Positions 30,890 to 41,723 of a stretch of DNA of 64,000 nt are shown here, piece after piece. The DNA is from Saussurea involucrata. Its lineage: Eukaryota; Streptophyta; Magnoliopsida; Asterales; Asteraceae. The translations under genes and the position numbers were made by a program. Each line of letters starts with the position of its first letter. The stretch's first letter is position 1. The DNA is taken from assembly GCA_033807775.1 (NCBI GenBank), contig JAWVWS010001017.1:1054001-1118000 (forward strand). The letters are read 5' to 3'. The notes under the pieces were generated by a model. It did not search any database. It was not told where the DNA came from and saw only the letters and a program-made list of their open reading frames with translations.

Positions 30890-31050
30890 AAATTCTGACT
30901 CTGTTACTCAGAAGTTCTGACTCTACTACTCAGAATTCTGACTCAACTAATCAGAATTCTGACTCTGATACTTAGAATTTTGAACAAGTTACTCAGAATT
31001 CTGACTCTTCTAATCAGAATTCTGACTTTACTACTCAGAATTTGGATTTT
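30890..31050. repeat. Cluster of palindromic TCAGAATTCTGA-type words
   Basis: At least six copies of (a)ctcagaa(g)ttctgactc at 20-30 bp spacing. The same words fill U3 of the Cop-2 LTRs. Confidence 0.85.
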
Positions 31051-31760
31051 TGATATCTAATGAGGAATCAACGTAGATGATTTCCAAAATCTCTTGATTT
31101 TGCAGGATTATCTTGATTTCAGAGGGAGTATTGTCTCAAAATTTGATCTGATTATTTCAAGATAAAGTTCAAAACTCGTGCTTCAACGTTTTAGGTTTTT
31201 GAACATATCAATTCAAAACCCGTACTTAAATGACTATGGCTTCTGAATAATTCAGTTCAGGACCCGTACTTCAAAGACTAAGACTTCTAAACAAATCAGT
31301 TTAGAACTCATTCTTCTCAGGTGATATCCTTAACTGTCATATCTTTTTGTTTCAAGGAACAAGTGGTGAAAGGTAACATTGCATTATGTTTTATTTCTAT
31401 TGCTTTGAATGTTTGAATCTTAACAAATTTAATTCAATGACATGAATTTTTTTAATTTTCATTCAATGAATAAAATGCGTGTCAAGGATGATTTTACAAG
31501 TATTTTTGTATTATCTGAGATATATTTGTTTCAACTTTTATTTCTGAAATAAATCGAAAGGTCAGCAAAACATGAATGAAACTATGTTGAATGCTCAATG
31601 TTATGTAAATCAAGGCTTATATAGAATATAATGCTCAAAAAGCCTAAATGTCAGAATGATGGATGGAAACAAAAATATGGGGGAAGTACTACGTTTTAGA
31701 ACCAAGTGATTGAGATGCAATAAATATATATAAAATCATTTAGTTTGAAAGTTTTTACCT

Positions 31761-32033
31761 GTGGCCTTTCTAGTTTGGGAGAGTAAGTCCTAAGGGGTGC
31801 TAGTCACCTAGTCCCTAAGACCAACTAGTCTGGGATCGGCTGACCCAAATCCTGCAATAGAACTAGATAGAAAGCCATGTTCTACTGGTACAAATGGGTT
31901 TAAGATATATCGATGTGGCCTTTCTGGTTTGGGAAAGTAAGTTCCAAGGGGTGCTTAACACCTAGCACCTAAGACCAACTGGTCTGGGATTGGCTAACTC
32001 AAATCCTGCTATAGAACCAGATAGAAAGTCATG
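31761..32033. repeat. Two diverged ~120-bp direct repeats
   Basis: 31761-31879 and 31914-32033 both run from GTGGCCTTTCT to AGATAGAAAG(C/T)CATG with about 85-90% identity by eye. The same pair occurs in Cop-3 at 39892-40011 and 40046-40164. Confidence 0.88.
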
Positions 32034-32070
32034 TTTAACGGTGTATCTTATTCTTACTAAACTTTTTGAT

Positions 32071-32146
32071 TAAAAGATGCCAATGTGCACAAAATTAAAA
32101 GATGCCAATGAGCACAAAATTAAAAGATGCCAATGAGCACACATCT
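32071..32146. repeat. Tandem array of 'aaaagatgccaatgagcaca' units, three copies
   Basis: About 25-bp units. Cop-3 has six copies at the matching place. Confidence 0.9.
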
Positions 32147-32572
32147 TTTGAAACTTTGGGCAAATACAAAGTCACAATAAACCTGTAAATTTGTGAAAAT
32201 CCTGATTTTGGACAAATAGTGTGAGTAGAGCAAAGTATTCTTGTATGTTTTTGAATTGCATATGCTTGAAGCTAATCATATTTCGCATGCTAAGCACGCC
32301 AAATAGATTTAATAAAGGGATTGAATCCAAACACATGCATTTGATATGCAATGACGACTTGTATTTGAATCCAAACACATGCATTTGATTTCATTTGATT
32401 GAAAAATCTGTTAAATTTCATTAAGTTGGATTTCTTTTGTAAAGTTTTCAAATGATCAAATGTTAGTAGTTATCAAGTGTAGTTCTGTGAATCTTATTTT
32501 CCTTGTATAAATGTTTTCATTAAAGCATTGTATTTTAAATGAATAATTTTAATGAAATATATGCATATTTTC

Positions 32573-33203
32573 AGGGGGAGAAAACAAATTGCTCCAGAAT
32601 TCTTATTTTGAGGGGGAGCAAAGTTATGCATTAAGGAGGAGAAAAAGCATAGATCTCATTCGAAGAAAAAGCATCGCTAAAGTTTTTCCAAGAAAATCAA
32701 GGGGGAGAAAAGCTAAAGATTTTGAAGATTGATATGATTTTGCTTTACAAAACTTTAGGGGGAGAAGAAAATAGAAAATGATTTGTTCAAAAACAACAAA
32801 ATAGAAAAATGTTATTTTAAGGGGGAGAAGAGGAAAAGGAAACTGATCTGCTGTTTCTTATAAAGAAATGTTATGAAAGCTGATTGATTGGTTCAAAAGG
32901 GAGAAGAAAGTCATAAAAAGACAGAAATTTGATTTGATCACATGAAGATGAGAATTGTTATTTCAAGGGGGAGCTGAAAGCAAATTTGTGATTTGGAAAT
33001 CGTTGCTGATGTTTGTTAACAGAAATCAATTTGGAAATCGTTGCTGCTGCTGATTAAAGACTGACCAGAAGTTGTTAACTCAGATTATTCAGAGTTCTGA
33101 GCAAAAGTTGTCAAAGCATTTAGAAGAGATCCTTCTGAAAATTGTTCCTGCTCTAAAAATTTGATGATGAAAGTACAAGTGTATTTGACAAAAAGGGGGA
33201 GAT
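32573..33203 (+). other. Array of polypurine-tract-like motifs before the Cop-2 3' LTR
   Basis: (A)GGGGGAG occurs at about 32573, 32611, 32701, 32757, 32821, 32965 and 33194. The last one, AAAAAGGGGGAGAT, adjoins the LTR and is the expected plus-strand primer. The others have the same core. Confidence 0.8.
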
Positions 33204-33809
33204 TGTTAGGTCTAGAGTTTTGTCAAAAACACAAGTGTTGGTTTCTGAATTGAAGACTCAGAGTTCTGAGTAGAAGACTCATAACTTCTGAATAGAGAAG
33301 TCTAGAAAAGATTCTAAGTGTTGGGATTTGGTCAGAAGACTCAGAAGTTCTGAGTAGAAGACTCAGAAGTTCTGATCAGGAAAGTCGAAAAGATTACAAG
33401 TATGGATTCTGACTAGAAGGTTCAGAGTTCTGAGTAGGAGACTCAGAACTTCTGACTATGAAGACAAATGTTCTGAAGCGCTTAGTCAGAAGAATGTTCA
33501 GAAGTTATGACTTGGATATTCTGTTATATTCTGTTACTAATTAGGACACGTGTATTGTTCCTATTAGTCTTTCTTATATGTACTGTAGCTTTAGTGTTTC
33601 CGTTGCAGTATATATAGTGGTTAGCACTGTTACGCTAACTAACTTTCCCGCATATTCTTGTATTCATATTTTGTAATCTTTGAGATACGCTCTCTCTAAG
33701 ATCTGTAAATATGTTCTTCATTGAATACAAGTGTTCTTGATCAAATTACTTCTCGATTACTATTCTATTCATTGTTATATTGATTGTAAGAGTGGATCCT
33801 GAACTATCA
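33204..33809 (+). repeat. Cop-2 3' LTR
   Basis: TGTTAGGTCTAGAGTTTTG to CTGAACTATCA, close match to 27673-28300 with small deletions in U3. Confidence 0.93.
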
Positions 33810-35441
33810 AAAACGTCTGAAAATATAAGCACATTAGCATAGCATTCAACGTCGACAACAGATAAAAAACAAAAGTCTTGAAAGATAGACTTACCATGAA
33901 TGCTAATCCAGCAACATGGGACTCAGTATCCTCAAGAGAGACCCCGTCGAAACACTCTCTGAAAGAAGAGAGCTGATACTTTCCCAAATAAGGGAACAGT
34001 TTCGTCCCGTCTAGGACGTTATCATCCAAAAAATCCGACGGTAACGTAAAGTTCACAATCGTTTCAGAACCCGTTTGCGCGCCCTTGCTCTTGTCGGCCG
34101 AAGTGGGGCCTGACGCGGCAAGGGAAGGCATCATCGCCGGTTGCGCAGTATCAACGGACCTTGTGTTAGAAACCTTCTAGACAGGCGTGGTGGATACCTT
34201 CACCCTCGACGTAGGCGACTCTCGACGAACCACCCGTCCTTGACGATGGTTCCCTCAGAACGGACATCCTCGTCCTCTTTGGGGGACCCGACCCAGATGT
34301 CGGGACTTCTTTTCTATTTAGAACCCCCGACCCAGTTGTCGAGGTATCCTTCTCCCTGTCTTCCCTCGCCTTGCGAGCTAGCTCGACTTGAGCCATCTTC
34401 TTGACGGCTGCAGGTGTCATCTTCGCCCGAGATTCTCCTGTATGGAAAAAGAAAGAATTAGATGCTTGAGGATAGAAAAAGATTAGATCGGGGGAAAAGA
34501 AGGCAAAGGGATACTTACCAGTTATCTCTACTTCTGGTTCTTCCCCTTCTCTCCCTTCGCAGTCTCCTTAGAATCCTCTCTCTCGTCCTCTTCTTCTTTC
34601 TCCTCTCGACCCATCCTCATTGTATCGCTCAAGAAAACGGTGTCGTCATCCTCGTCTACCAAATGATGCGTGACGTACGACCGGTCCTCAGCACTAAACT
34701 CCAGGAACTTTTCGACCTTAGCTCGGGAGATGTCGTCCGGCTCTACCTTGTCGAAATCAATATCTACACGTAAGGAAGAAGATCAGTCGAAAAGAAACCA
34801 AGCAACAGAATAACATAAGACATACGATAAACAACTGAAAGTTCACCTGCCATATTCCAACCAGATCTAATCCAGTCACTATCGGTGTCCAGCGACACCA
34901 CCCGCACGAATACATACCGAGTCTTTCATTTTCGATCATTGACTGACGTGTTTAAAACCAAGGTGCGCTCGCCCTTGTGTCTCGAAAACAAACTATAACG
35001 ACGGTACTGGTCACTTTTGACCTTATATGCCGTCAGTAAGTCCCTCACATTCATTGGTGGATTCCAGTTTGAGGTAAGGCGCTCGATGATCAAGATAACT
35101 CGCCAGAACTGGGGCATCAGTTGCCCCGGCGAAAGGTCGAATTCACACATAAACTCCTTGGCCAGGAGCGAATATGGCCAATGGAAGCCTATATTAAACG
35201 GGTACTCATATATAACGACATACCCCTCGGGGCACATCTCCGGCCGAACCTTGCCAGCCATGCTTACGGTGATCCCCCTGGGAATCCTCGCTAGACTTCT
35301 AAAGTCGTCGAGATCTTCTTCATTTTTTATGGCGCTTCTAGGCTCCGTCGACATTGCTAACCCGATTTGCACTTCTGAAAGACCATAAATATCCCAATTC
35401 CTCCTAGGTTTCCTAGCAATGGATTTGCGACGCATACGCAA
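33810..35441 (-). pseudogene. Tat-4 antisense gene, exons 1-3 and start of exon 4
   Basis: Exon 1 from the ATG at 35354 (MSTEPRS, the equivalent of the Tat-2 start; an upstream in-frame ATG lies at 35441) to 34847. Exon 2 34763-34519, exon 3 34437-33895, exon 4 from 33816 until Cop-2 cuts in. All three introns keep GT-AG borders. Exon 1 contains LARIPRGITVSM, CPEGYVVIYEYPF and HWPYSLLAKEF (Transposase_28-type domain). A TGA replaces Trp in NDRK*KTR at about 34926. Exons 2 and 3 each have a frameshift relative to Tat-1 and Tat-2. Exon 3 keeps VNFTLPSDF and LFPYLGKYQLSSF. The coiled-coil end is at 27672-27093. Confidence 0.82.
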
Positions 35442-35600
35442 ACTGAAGGGTCGCGCTTTATATGGTCGTCCTAGACCTTGGAAAAACCCTAACTAAATCG
35501 AAGATTCTCGCAGGTTTGGAAAAGATCAGATGAAAATCGACGAGAAAATCAAGAAGAAATCTGAAACCGAAATCGTAAAATGGGGAAAGATCCATCGTGA

Positions 35601-35748
35601 TCTTTATATATGCAGTCGATCGCGTCAGGTCGAGTCTTTTGATGATCGCCACGCGCCCTCGTCTTTTCGTATGACCACACAGATCGCTGACATCTGGCCA
35701 TGACAGTTGGTAAGCACAATCGTGCGTCAGTATGACGTCACGATCTCT
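35601..35748 (-). promoter_or_regulatory. Putative promoter of the Tat-4 antisense gene
   Basis: TGACGTCA at 35733-35740 with CGTGCGTCA beside it, and TATATAAAGA (minus) at 35601-35610, 123 bp downstream. Spacing equals that of Tat-1 and Tat-2. Confidence 0.6.
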
Positions 35749-35875
35749 TTACCTTTTCGACTTCTAATTCAGTTAGAATTAAACCAATTCAGTTCCAAGG
35801 CAATCAGGACACGTGTCACGATTATAAGCACCCGACAAGCAAAATTTAAAATCCGAATTTGTCATTCTACTTTCA

Positions 35876-35891
35876 AATTTTTGGGGCAAAC
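35876..35891 (+). other. Tat-4 polypurine tract
   Basis: AATTTTTGGGGCAAAC directly before the 3' LTR. Confidence 0.85.
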
Positions 35892-36736
35892 TGTTTGGGC
35901 AAAATTTCACCAGTCTCGACCACGACCAGAAAAGGTAAGACACATATTTTGAACCATATCTTGGATTAAGATAAGGTCCCGACAAAGACCCTTGAAACCT
36001 CCGTCGCCCCTTTTAAAAGGTAGGTCGAGAATTCCTCACGACACTCGACCATAGTGTCGTACGTTTCACACGACCGTCGTATAAAACCATGCGACCTCGA
36101 CCAAACTAACGCGCGATATTACTGTTACGTTTGTTCAATGTTTAATGCAGGAGTTAACATCATTAATGGAAAACGGCTATAACTGATAAAGGTCATAAAC
36201 AACACTAAAAGCGACGTCCGTTACGGCAGTTATCGAAGAGTTTAATGAGCCAATTAAGAGCGCCCGAAGACTATAAATTCCAAGCTCAATCATCAGTTCC
36301 AGACATCGAACAACAGGCACAAGCACTCAAACTCTGAAGAACACTCAAGACAAAGAGATCACTCATAGAAGATCGCTCTCGACGCAAGACAATCACGCAC
36401 GACACATCATTTTTACACACGACGCACACTGTTTCACATAAAAAACACTTGTTACTTTACATTTCGAAGTCTTTCTTTAATTTGTATTGTAATCTCTGTA
36501 CGATCGACACCAGAAACACAAGGACATCGCCCCTGTTTGGCGACCATAGTGCAGCGACGACATCTACTGTCGTCCGTGGGTTTTTTCCTCGTTGAGGTTT
36601 TTCCCGCGTCACCAAATTCTCTGTCTCATTTACATTTCTATCTTTATCGCACGCTTTTGTCGAACGATTCCTTTCTTTAGTTGTTAAAGTCCACATCGAC
36701 CTTAAGTTATACTTGGTGCGATTTTTGGCATTAACA
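35892..36736 (+). repeat. Tat-4 3' LTR
   Basis: TGTTTGGGCAAAATTTC to GGCATTAACA, followed by the GTGAG duplication. Confidence 0.96.
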
Positions 36737-36741
36737 GTGAG

Positions 36742-37841
36742 TAGCTCTCGTTTACCAGTCATGTGCTTGGAGCATCCAAAGTCGAGAAACCACACATGAC
36801 CGGGCTGCAAAATAGAGATTAAGGATGTTTAGGTACCAATCTGTAAATGGGTCCTTAGGTGTTATGGGCAGCACCTTTGTTTGAGACCCGTTTAGAGTTG
36901 GGTCTTTTTCGTTTGGTTTTACGAGAAATATTAGAATTAAAAACATGATATGTACCAAACCAATCAGATGCATGTTTAGAGTCAATCAATTCATTCAAAC
37001 CACAAACGGAACAACAAACATAATCACGCGAAAAATCAATCAACTGATAACATTGTCAAGTTTAACTGGAAATTTAAAACTATGTTCAACAGAGTTATTC
37101 AAACCAAAACCATGTTTGTTGTTATTATTCCTATTATGCGAAAAAGATTTAAATGACTCGTTCTTCTTAGGGCGCGTCTTAGCTTTCTTCTCTACCCACT
37201 CTCTCCGAATCGCTTTCCCCCGACCCATACTATCTGAAATTACATTTGAGTTTTCGTTAGAGGAGTTGGAGTAAACTGGTTGTTTAGAAGAGCTCTTTCC
37301 GGTTTTAGCACGTTTCTTAGACCGACGTTTAGATTTGCTTTTAGAATTGGTCTTAGAAACGGTTTTAGAATTTGAACACTCGCCCTTTTCAAAATTAACC
37401 GGTTCGGGCATTTTTTTCTAAAAAATGAGTGTGACTAGTAAGCTTAGGAGCAAAATCAATCTTAGAAAAATCATCGTCATGACAAGGAGTGGAATTCATA
37501 AACTCAGAAAATCTTCGTGCAGAATCAGGTGGAGTGTCGCCATTAGAGTCAGATGAGGAGTTATCCGCAAATGGATTATCAAAAACCGAAAAAAGGTTCT
37601 TTTGAACAGAATCGGGTTCGATGGCCTTACCTTTATCCTTAAAGCTCAAATCTTTATCATTTGTGTCATCAGACACTCCTATAAAAGCTTTGCACGAGGA
37701 ACTATCCAAATAGATTGGAGTGTCGTCAAACGAGAATGTTTCAGGAGTGACTGGCGTCATTGGAGTATCCACAAAATTCTTCTTAGCCATTCTCAGCGTT
37801 AAAGCTTCTGTCGCCAATGCGGACAGTTGAGAGGTCAACTT
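36742..37841 (-). pseudogene. Cop-1 gag C-terminus and protease motif
   Basis: Minus strand, right to left: LSALATEALTLRMAKKNF, an acidic Ser/Asp-rich stretch, a Lys/Arg-rich region (KSKSKRRSKKRAKTG), a Cys motif VCCSVCGLNEL with DWFGTYHV, then stops, then HVWFLDFGCSKHMTG. The last is the copia protease motif, with Phe in place of Ser in DSG. A stop at 37395 and others near 36840 break the frame. It continues left of Tat-4 at 23029 and right of Cop-3 at 41724. Lineage looks SIRE-like; the N-terminal gag half is not found. Confidence 0.85.
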
Positions 37842-38082
37842 TGTTAGAGCATTATTGTATTCAAGATTTACTGTAAAGTCAATGTACTGTATTAGTTGTG
37901 ATTGCCTTTATACCTTGTATGTCATGGGTATAAATAGGCTTGTCTAGTTCATTTGTTAAAAACACTTTAGTAAGCTTTTGTAATCTTTTAGAAACCTTTT
38001 GTAATCCTTTGAGCTTAATACATGGATGACATATTTGCTCTCTAGATTCTCTCTCACTACATTCATATCTTATTGCTAGAGA
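37842..38082 (+). repeat. Cop-3 5' LTR, missing its last 14 bases
   Basis: TGTTAGAGCATTATTG to TTGCTAGAGA, then directly coding sequence. The 3' LTR continues with TCTGGGATTCCACA. TATAAATAG lies about 95 bases in. Confidence 0.92.
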
Positions 38083-39155
38083 CTGAGCTGAAATGTATAA
38101 AACTTTCAAAACAAGTTTCAGACTTTGAGAAAGTTTTATTTTTAGAAAAAGACAAGCTCGAAAAAGAAAGAGCTAAATTTGAAACTGAACGAAAATTTTT
38201 TGAGAATAAAAGTTCTGAACTTTCCAAAAAAATCTCTGAATTAGAAAATCTTTTGGAAAAGGAAAGAAAAGATTTCACGGAAAAGAAAAATCTCTTTGAA
38301 AAGGAAAGTAAAACCCTTAAAAAGAAAAATATGGAAATTTTCAAAGAGATTACTGATAAAAGAAAGTTTTTGGAAAAAGATTTTGAATCGAAACGCATAT
38401 ATTTTGAAGATGTGATTCTTAATCTTACCAAAAGATTATCTGGTTTATCAGCTGATATTATGAAGGATCAGTTGATCAAATCTGATCTTCAACAGAAATT
38501 TGATCTAATTTCTAAAGAGAAAAATGTTTTAATAAACAAAGTCAAAGAACTTGAAGACGTCATTTTTAAATTTGATGTCTCAAAGCAGGCTAGTCATAAT
38601 TCTATCTTTCAGACTCCATTTGTTGATTCAAATGATTCTGAATGTTCTTTTAAAACTGCTTCAAGTTCAAGTTTTAAAAACATTCCTTCTAAACAATTTA
38701 AAAGATCAACAGATTTCTCAAAAGGTCAGATTCGTTCTTCTAATCTTTTCTATAATCCTCTGTTTGATAAATCGGATGATATTCTTAAAGTGCCTAAAGT
38801 TAATACTTCCAAACCTGAAGAAGTTCCAGTCTTCAAGAGGGTGAAGATGGAATGGAGAGTAAAAGGCACAACAGTTCCAAAGAAATATGTGCCAAAATCA
38901 TCTGTATTCACATCAAATGCCAAGAAGAACAATGCGCCAAAAGGTAAATCTTCTGCTAAACTTAATCCTATTCATTCTGTAAATCATCTGATTAGGTTGG
39001 CACATAAGAAAATCTGTTGTTCTTACTGTGGATCAAATGATTTTGTGCATAAAGATTATACTTCTTATTGGTATGGTTCTTACAGTATTCCTTGTAAGAA
39101 ATCTACACCTAACCCACTAGGACCCAAGTGCCATTGGGTACCAAAATCTGCTTAA
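38083..39155 (+). CDS. Cop-3 coiled-coil Gag-like ORF, 5' truncated
   Basis: Open from the LTR junction to TAA at 39153-39155 (about 357 codons), with no internal stop. The first ~130 residues are a Lys/Glu coiled coil (ETELKCIKLSKQVSDFEK, KERAKFETERKFFENKS), followed by a Ser-rich region, IRSSNLFYNP, KMEWRVKGT, the Cys motif ICCSYCGSNDF with YWYGSY, and KCHWVPK. It aligns with Cop-2 29500-30451; about 70 N-terminal residues present there are missing. The nearest ATG (38094-38096) would give MYKTFKTSFRL in another frame, so a start codon for this frame is uncertain. Role presumably Gag-like; not demonstrated. Confidence 0.7.
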
Positions 39156-41468
39156 ACTGTTTTGTAGGTACATCATGTGTTGTACTGATTTGTAGATACA
39201 TACCACACACATGACTGAAAACAGAAGAGAAGCGGCGTATTTCTATGAAGAATATTTGTACCATTAAGGGGGAGACAAATCATGAATGGTTTCTAAACAC
39301 ATCAGTTTAGAACCCGGATTTCAACGTCATTGGCTTTTAAACATATCAGTTCAAAACCCGTGCTTCAACGACTATGGCTTCTGGACAAATCAGTTCAGGA
39401 CCCGTACTTCAAAGACTAAGACTTCTAAACAAATCAGTTTAGAACTCACACTTCTCAGGTGATATCTTTAACTGTTACATCTTTCTGTTTCAAGGAACGT
39501 GGTAAAAGGTAACATTGGATTATATTTTGCTTCTACCACTTTGAAAACTTGAATCTTTACAAATTTAATTCAATGAGATAAAATTTTCAATTTTCATTCA
39601 ATGAATTAAATGTGTGCTAAAAGATGATTTTACAAGTATTTTTGTTTTATCCGAGTTATATTTGTTTCAACTTTCACTTCTGAAATTAATCGAAAGGTCA
39701 GCAAAACATGAATGAAATTATGCTGAATGCTCAAAGTTATGTGAATTCGGACTTATATAGAATATAATGCTCAAAAAGCCTATATGTCAGAATGATGGAT
39801 GGAAATGAAAATATGGGAGAAGCACTATATTTTAGAACCAAGTGATTGAGATAAAATTGTTGCACTATCATTTAGTTTGAAAGTTTGTGCCTGTGGCCTT
39901 TCTAGTTTGGGAGAGTAAGTCCTAAGGGGTGCTCGACACCTAGTCCCTAAGATCAACTGGTCTGGGATCGGCTGACCCAAATCCTGCAATAGAACCAGAT
40001 AGAAAGCCATGTTTTACTGGTACAAATGGGTTTAAGATATATCGATGTGGCCTTTCTGGTTTGGGATATTAAGTTCTAAGGGGTGCTTGACACCTAGCAC
40101 CTAAGGCCAACTGGTCTGGGATCTGCTAACCCAAATCCTGCTATAGAACCAGATAGAAAGTCATGTTTAACGGTGTATCTTATTCTTACTAAACTTTTTG
40201 ATCAAAAGATGCCAATGAGCACAAAATCAAAAGATGCCAATGTGCACAAATCAAAAGATGCCAATGAGCACAAAATCAAAAGATGCCAATGAGCACAAAA
40301 TCAAAAGATGGCAATGAGCACAAAAAGAAAAGATGCCAATGAGCACACATCTTTTGATACTTGGTGAAAATACAAAGTCGCGATAAACCCGTAAATTTGT
40401 GAAAATTCTGATTTTGGACAAATAGTGTGAGTAGAGCAAAATATTCTTATATGTTTTAGAATTGCATATGCTTGAAGCTGATCATATTTCCCATGCTAGC
40501 ACACCAAATAGATTTAATAAAGGGGTTGAAACTGAACATTTTTTAACTTGATATACAATGATGACTTGTTCTTGAATCCAAACACATGCATTTGATTTCA
40601 TTTGATTGAAAAATCTGTTAAATTTCATTAAGTTGAATTTCTTTTGTAAAGTTTTCAAATGATCAAATGTTTGTAGTTATAAAATAAAATTCAATGAATG
40701 TTATTTTCCTTGTGTAAATTTGTTTTAAAATTTGTGCTACAATTTCAAATACTGTACGTTATTGAAATATATGCATACTTTCAGGGGGAGAAAATAAATT
40801 GCTCCAGAATTCTTATTTTGAGGGGGAGCAAGGTTATTCTGTAAGGAGGAGATTGTTAGCAATACTCAAAGACACGACTGAAATTGAAAATGGTTTTCGA
40901 TGCTCACCATCATCGAAAAAGGGGGAGAAAAGTTTAATTTCAATTTCATGTCAAAGAATTTTCAAATCAAAGATATTTCAAGTCAAAGATTCGTGAACAA
41001 AGACTGAAGATTGGGGAGAAGGATCATGTGAAGTCCAAATGTTGCTGAATTTGGTTATCTTAGTTCTGAGTGGTTATCGGAATGCGCTTACACCTAAAAG
41101 TTCAACAATGTGGATGGTTTCACATCTTTCTGATCCAAACTCTAATCGTTTCTGATTTATCTTGTTCCGAATTGATGGTTCTATATAAAGATATGAAATC
41201 CATGTTCAAGACTTGAAGACAATCTGTTGAAGATTGTATTGAAGAAGGTTGATTTTTCAAAGAAAAAGACAATGACTTTTCATGTTTGTCTGAAGATTCT
41301 TCAAAGCTGAGTTCTTAAAGAGTGTCAAAGCATATAGTTCGCCGTGAACTAGTGGAGATAAAGCTACTTGAAGATAGTTTGATAAAGTGTCTGTTGAAGA
41401 AGATTGACTTTACAAAGAGCTGAAGACTGCTGTTATTTTTTTTAAATCTTGAATCCAAAGGGGGAGAT
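39156..41468 (+). other. Cop-3 non-coding region replacing pol
   Basis: Homologous to 30452-33203 but shorter. Contains the paired ~120-bp repeats (39892-40011, 40046-40164), a six-copy short tandem array and several AGGGGGAG tracts (about 39267, 40783, 40821, 40919, 41459). No ORF of note. Confidence 0.75.
40203..40350. repeat. Tandem array of 'aaaagatgccaatgagcaca' units, six copies
   Basis: Units of 23-25 bp with a few changes. Cop-2 has three. Confidence 0.9.
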
Positions 41469-41723
41469 TGTTAGAGCATTATTGTATTCAAGATTTACTG
41501 TAAAGTCAATGTACTGTATTAGTTGTGATTGCCTTTATACCTTGTATGTCATGGGTATAAATAGGCTTGTCTAGTTCATTTGTTAAAAACACTTTAGTAA
41601 GCTTTTGTAATCTTTTAGAAACCTTTTGTAATCCTTTGAGCTTAATACATGGATGACATATTTGCTCTCTAGATTCTCTCTCACTACATTCATATCTTAT
41701 TGCTAGAGATCTGGGATTCCACA
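41469..41723 (+). repeat. Cop-3 3' LTR
   Basis: TGTTAGAGCATTATTG to GGGATTCCACA, preceded by AAAGGGGGAGAT and followed by AACTT. Confidence 0.94.

Larger units (their letters stand above)
30452..33203 (+). other. Cop-2 non-coding region replacing pol, repeat-rich
   Basis: No ORF of note. It contains a 14-bp repeat (30717-30758), a run of TCAGAATTCTGA-like palindromes (about 30890-31050), two ~120-bp direct repeats, a short tandem array (32071-32146) and seven (A)GGGGGAG tracts before the 3' LTR. Large parts are conserved in Cop-3 (39156-41468), which argues for selection on RNA or cis functions or for recent common origin. Confidence 0.75.
27673..33809 (+). mobile_element. Cop-2: non-autonomous copia-type element with three LTR copies
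   Basis: Flanked by AAAAC at 27668-27672 and 33810-33814. The outer LTRs (27673-28300 and 33204-33809) are closely alike; a third, different LTR copy stands at 28311-28789 just inside the 5' LTR. Initiator-Met primer site at 28791. The only coding region is a coiled-coil Gag-like ORF (29291-30451). No protease, integrase, RT or RNase H. About 2.7 kb of repeat-rich non-coding DNA follows. It cannot move without enzymes from a relative. Confidence 0.93.
23030..36736 (+). mobile_element. Tat-4: complete Tat-lineage insertion, gag-only type, plus strand, carrying Cop-2
   Basis: Flanked by GTGAG at 23025-23029 and 36737-36741. Order: 5' LTR 23030-23875, primer site, gag-protease 23977-26276, RT remnant and spacer, antisense gene on the minus strand (35354-33810 and 27667-27093) split by Cop-2, polypurine tract, 3' LTR 35892-36736. 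RT, RNase H and integrase are absent. It sits in Cop-1 between the protease motif and the following region. Its LTRs differ at roughly 20 of 845 positions by eye. Confidence 0.96.
37842..41723 (+). mobile_element. Cop-3: young non-autonomous copia-type element lacking primer site
   Basis: Flanked by AACTT at 37837-37841 and 41724-41728. Short LTRs (37842-38082, truncated; 41469-41723). The 241 bases common to both LTRs appear identical, so insertion is recent. The uninterrupted sequence of the host site is seen at about 61797-61801. Contents: one coiled-coil ORF and 2.3 kb of non-coding repeats as in Cop-2. The end of the 5' LTR, the primer site and the ORF start are deleted. Confidence 0.94.

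Noticed and set aside
40203..40350. Regular repeat array considered as a CRISPR array
   Set aside because: Units are directly adjacent, with no unique spacers, and the context is plant retrotransposon DNA.
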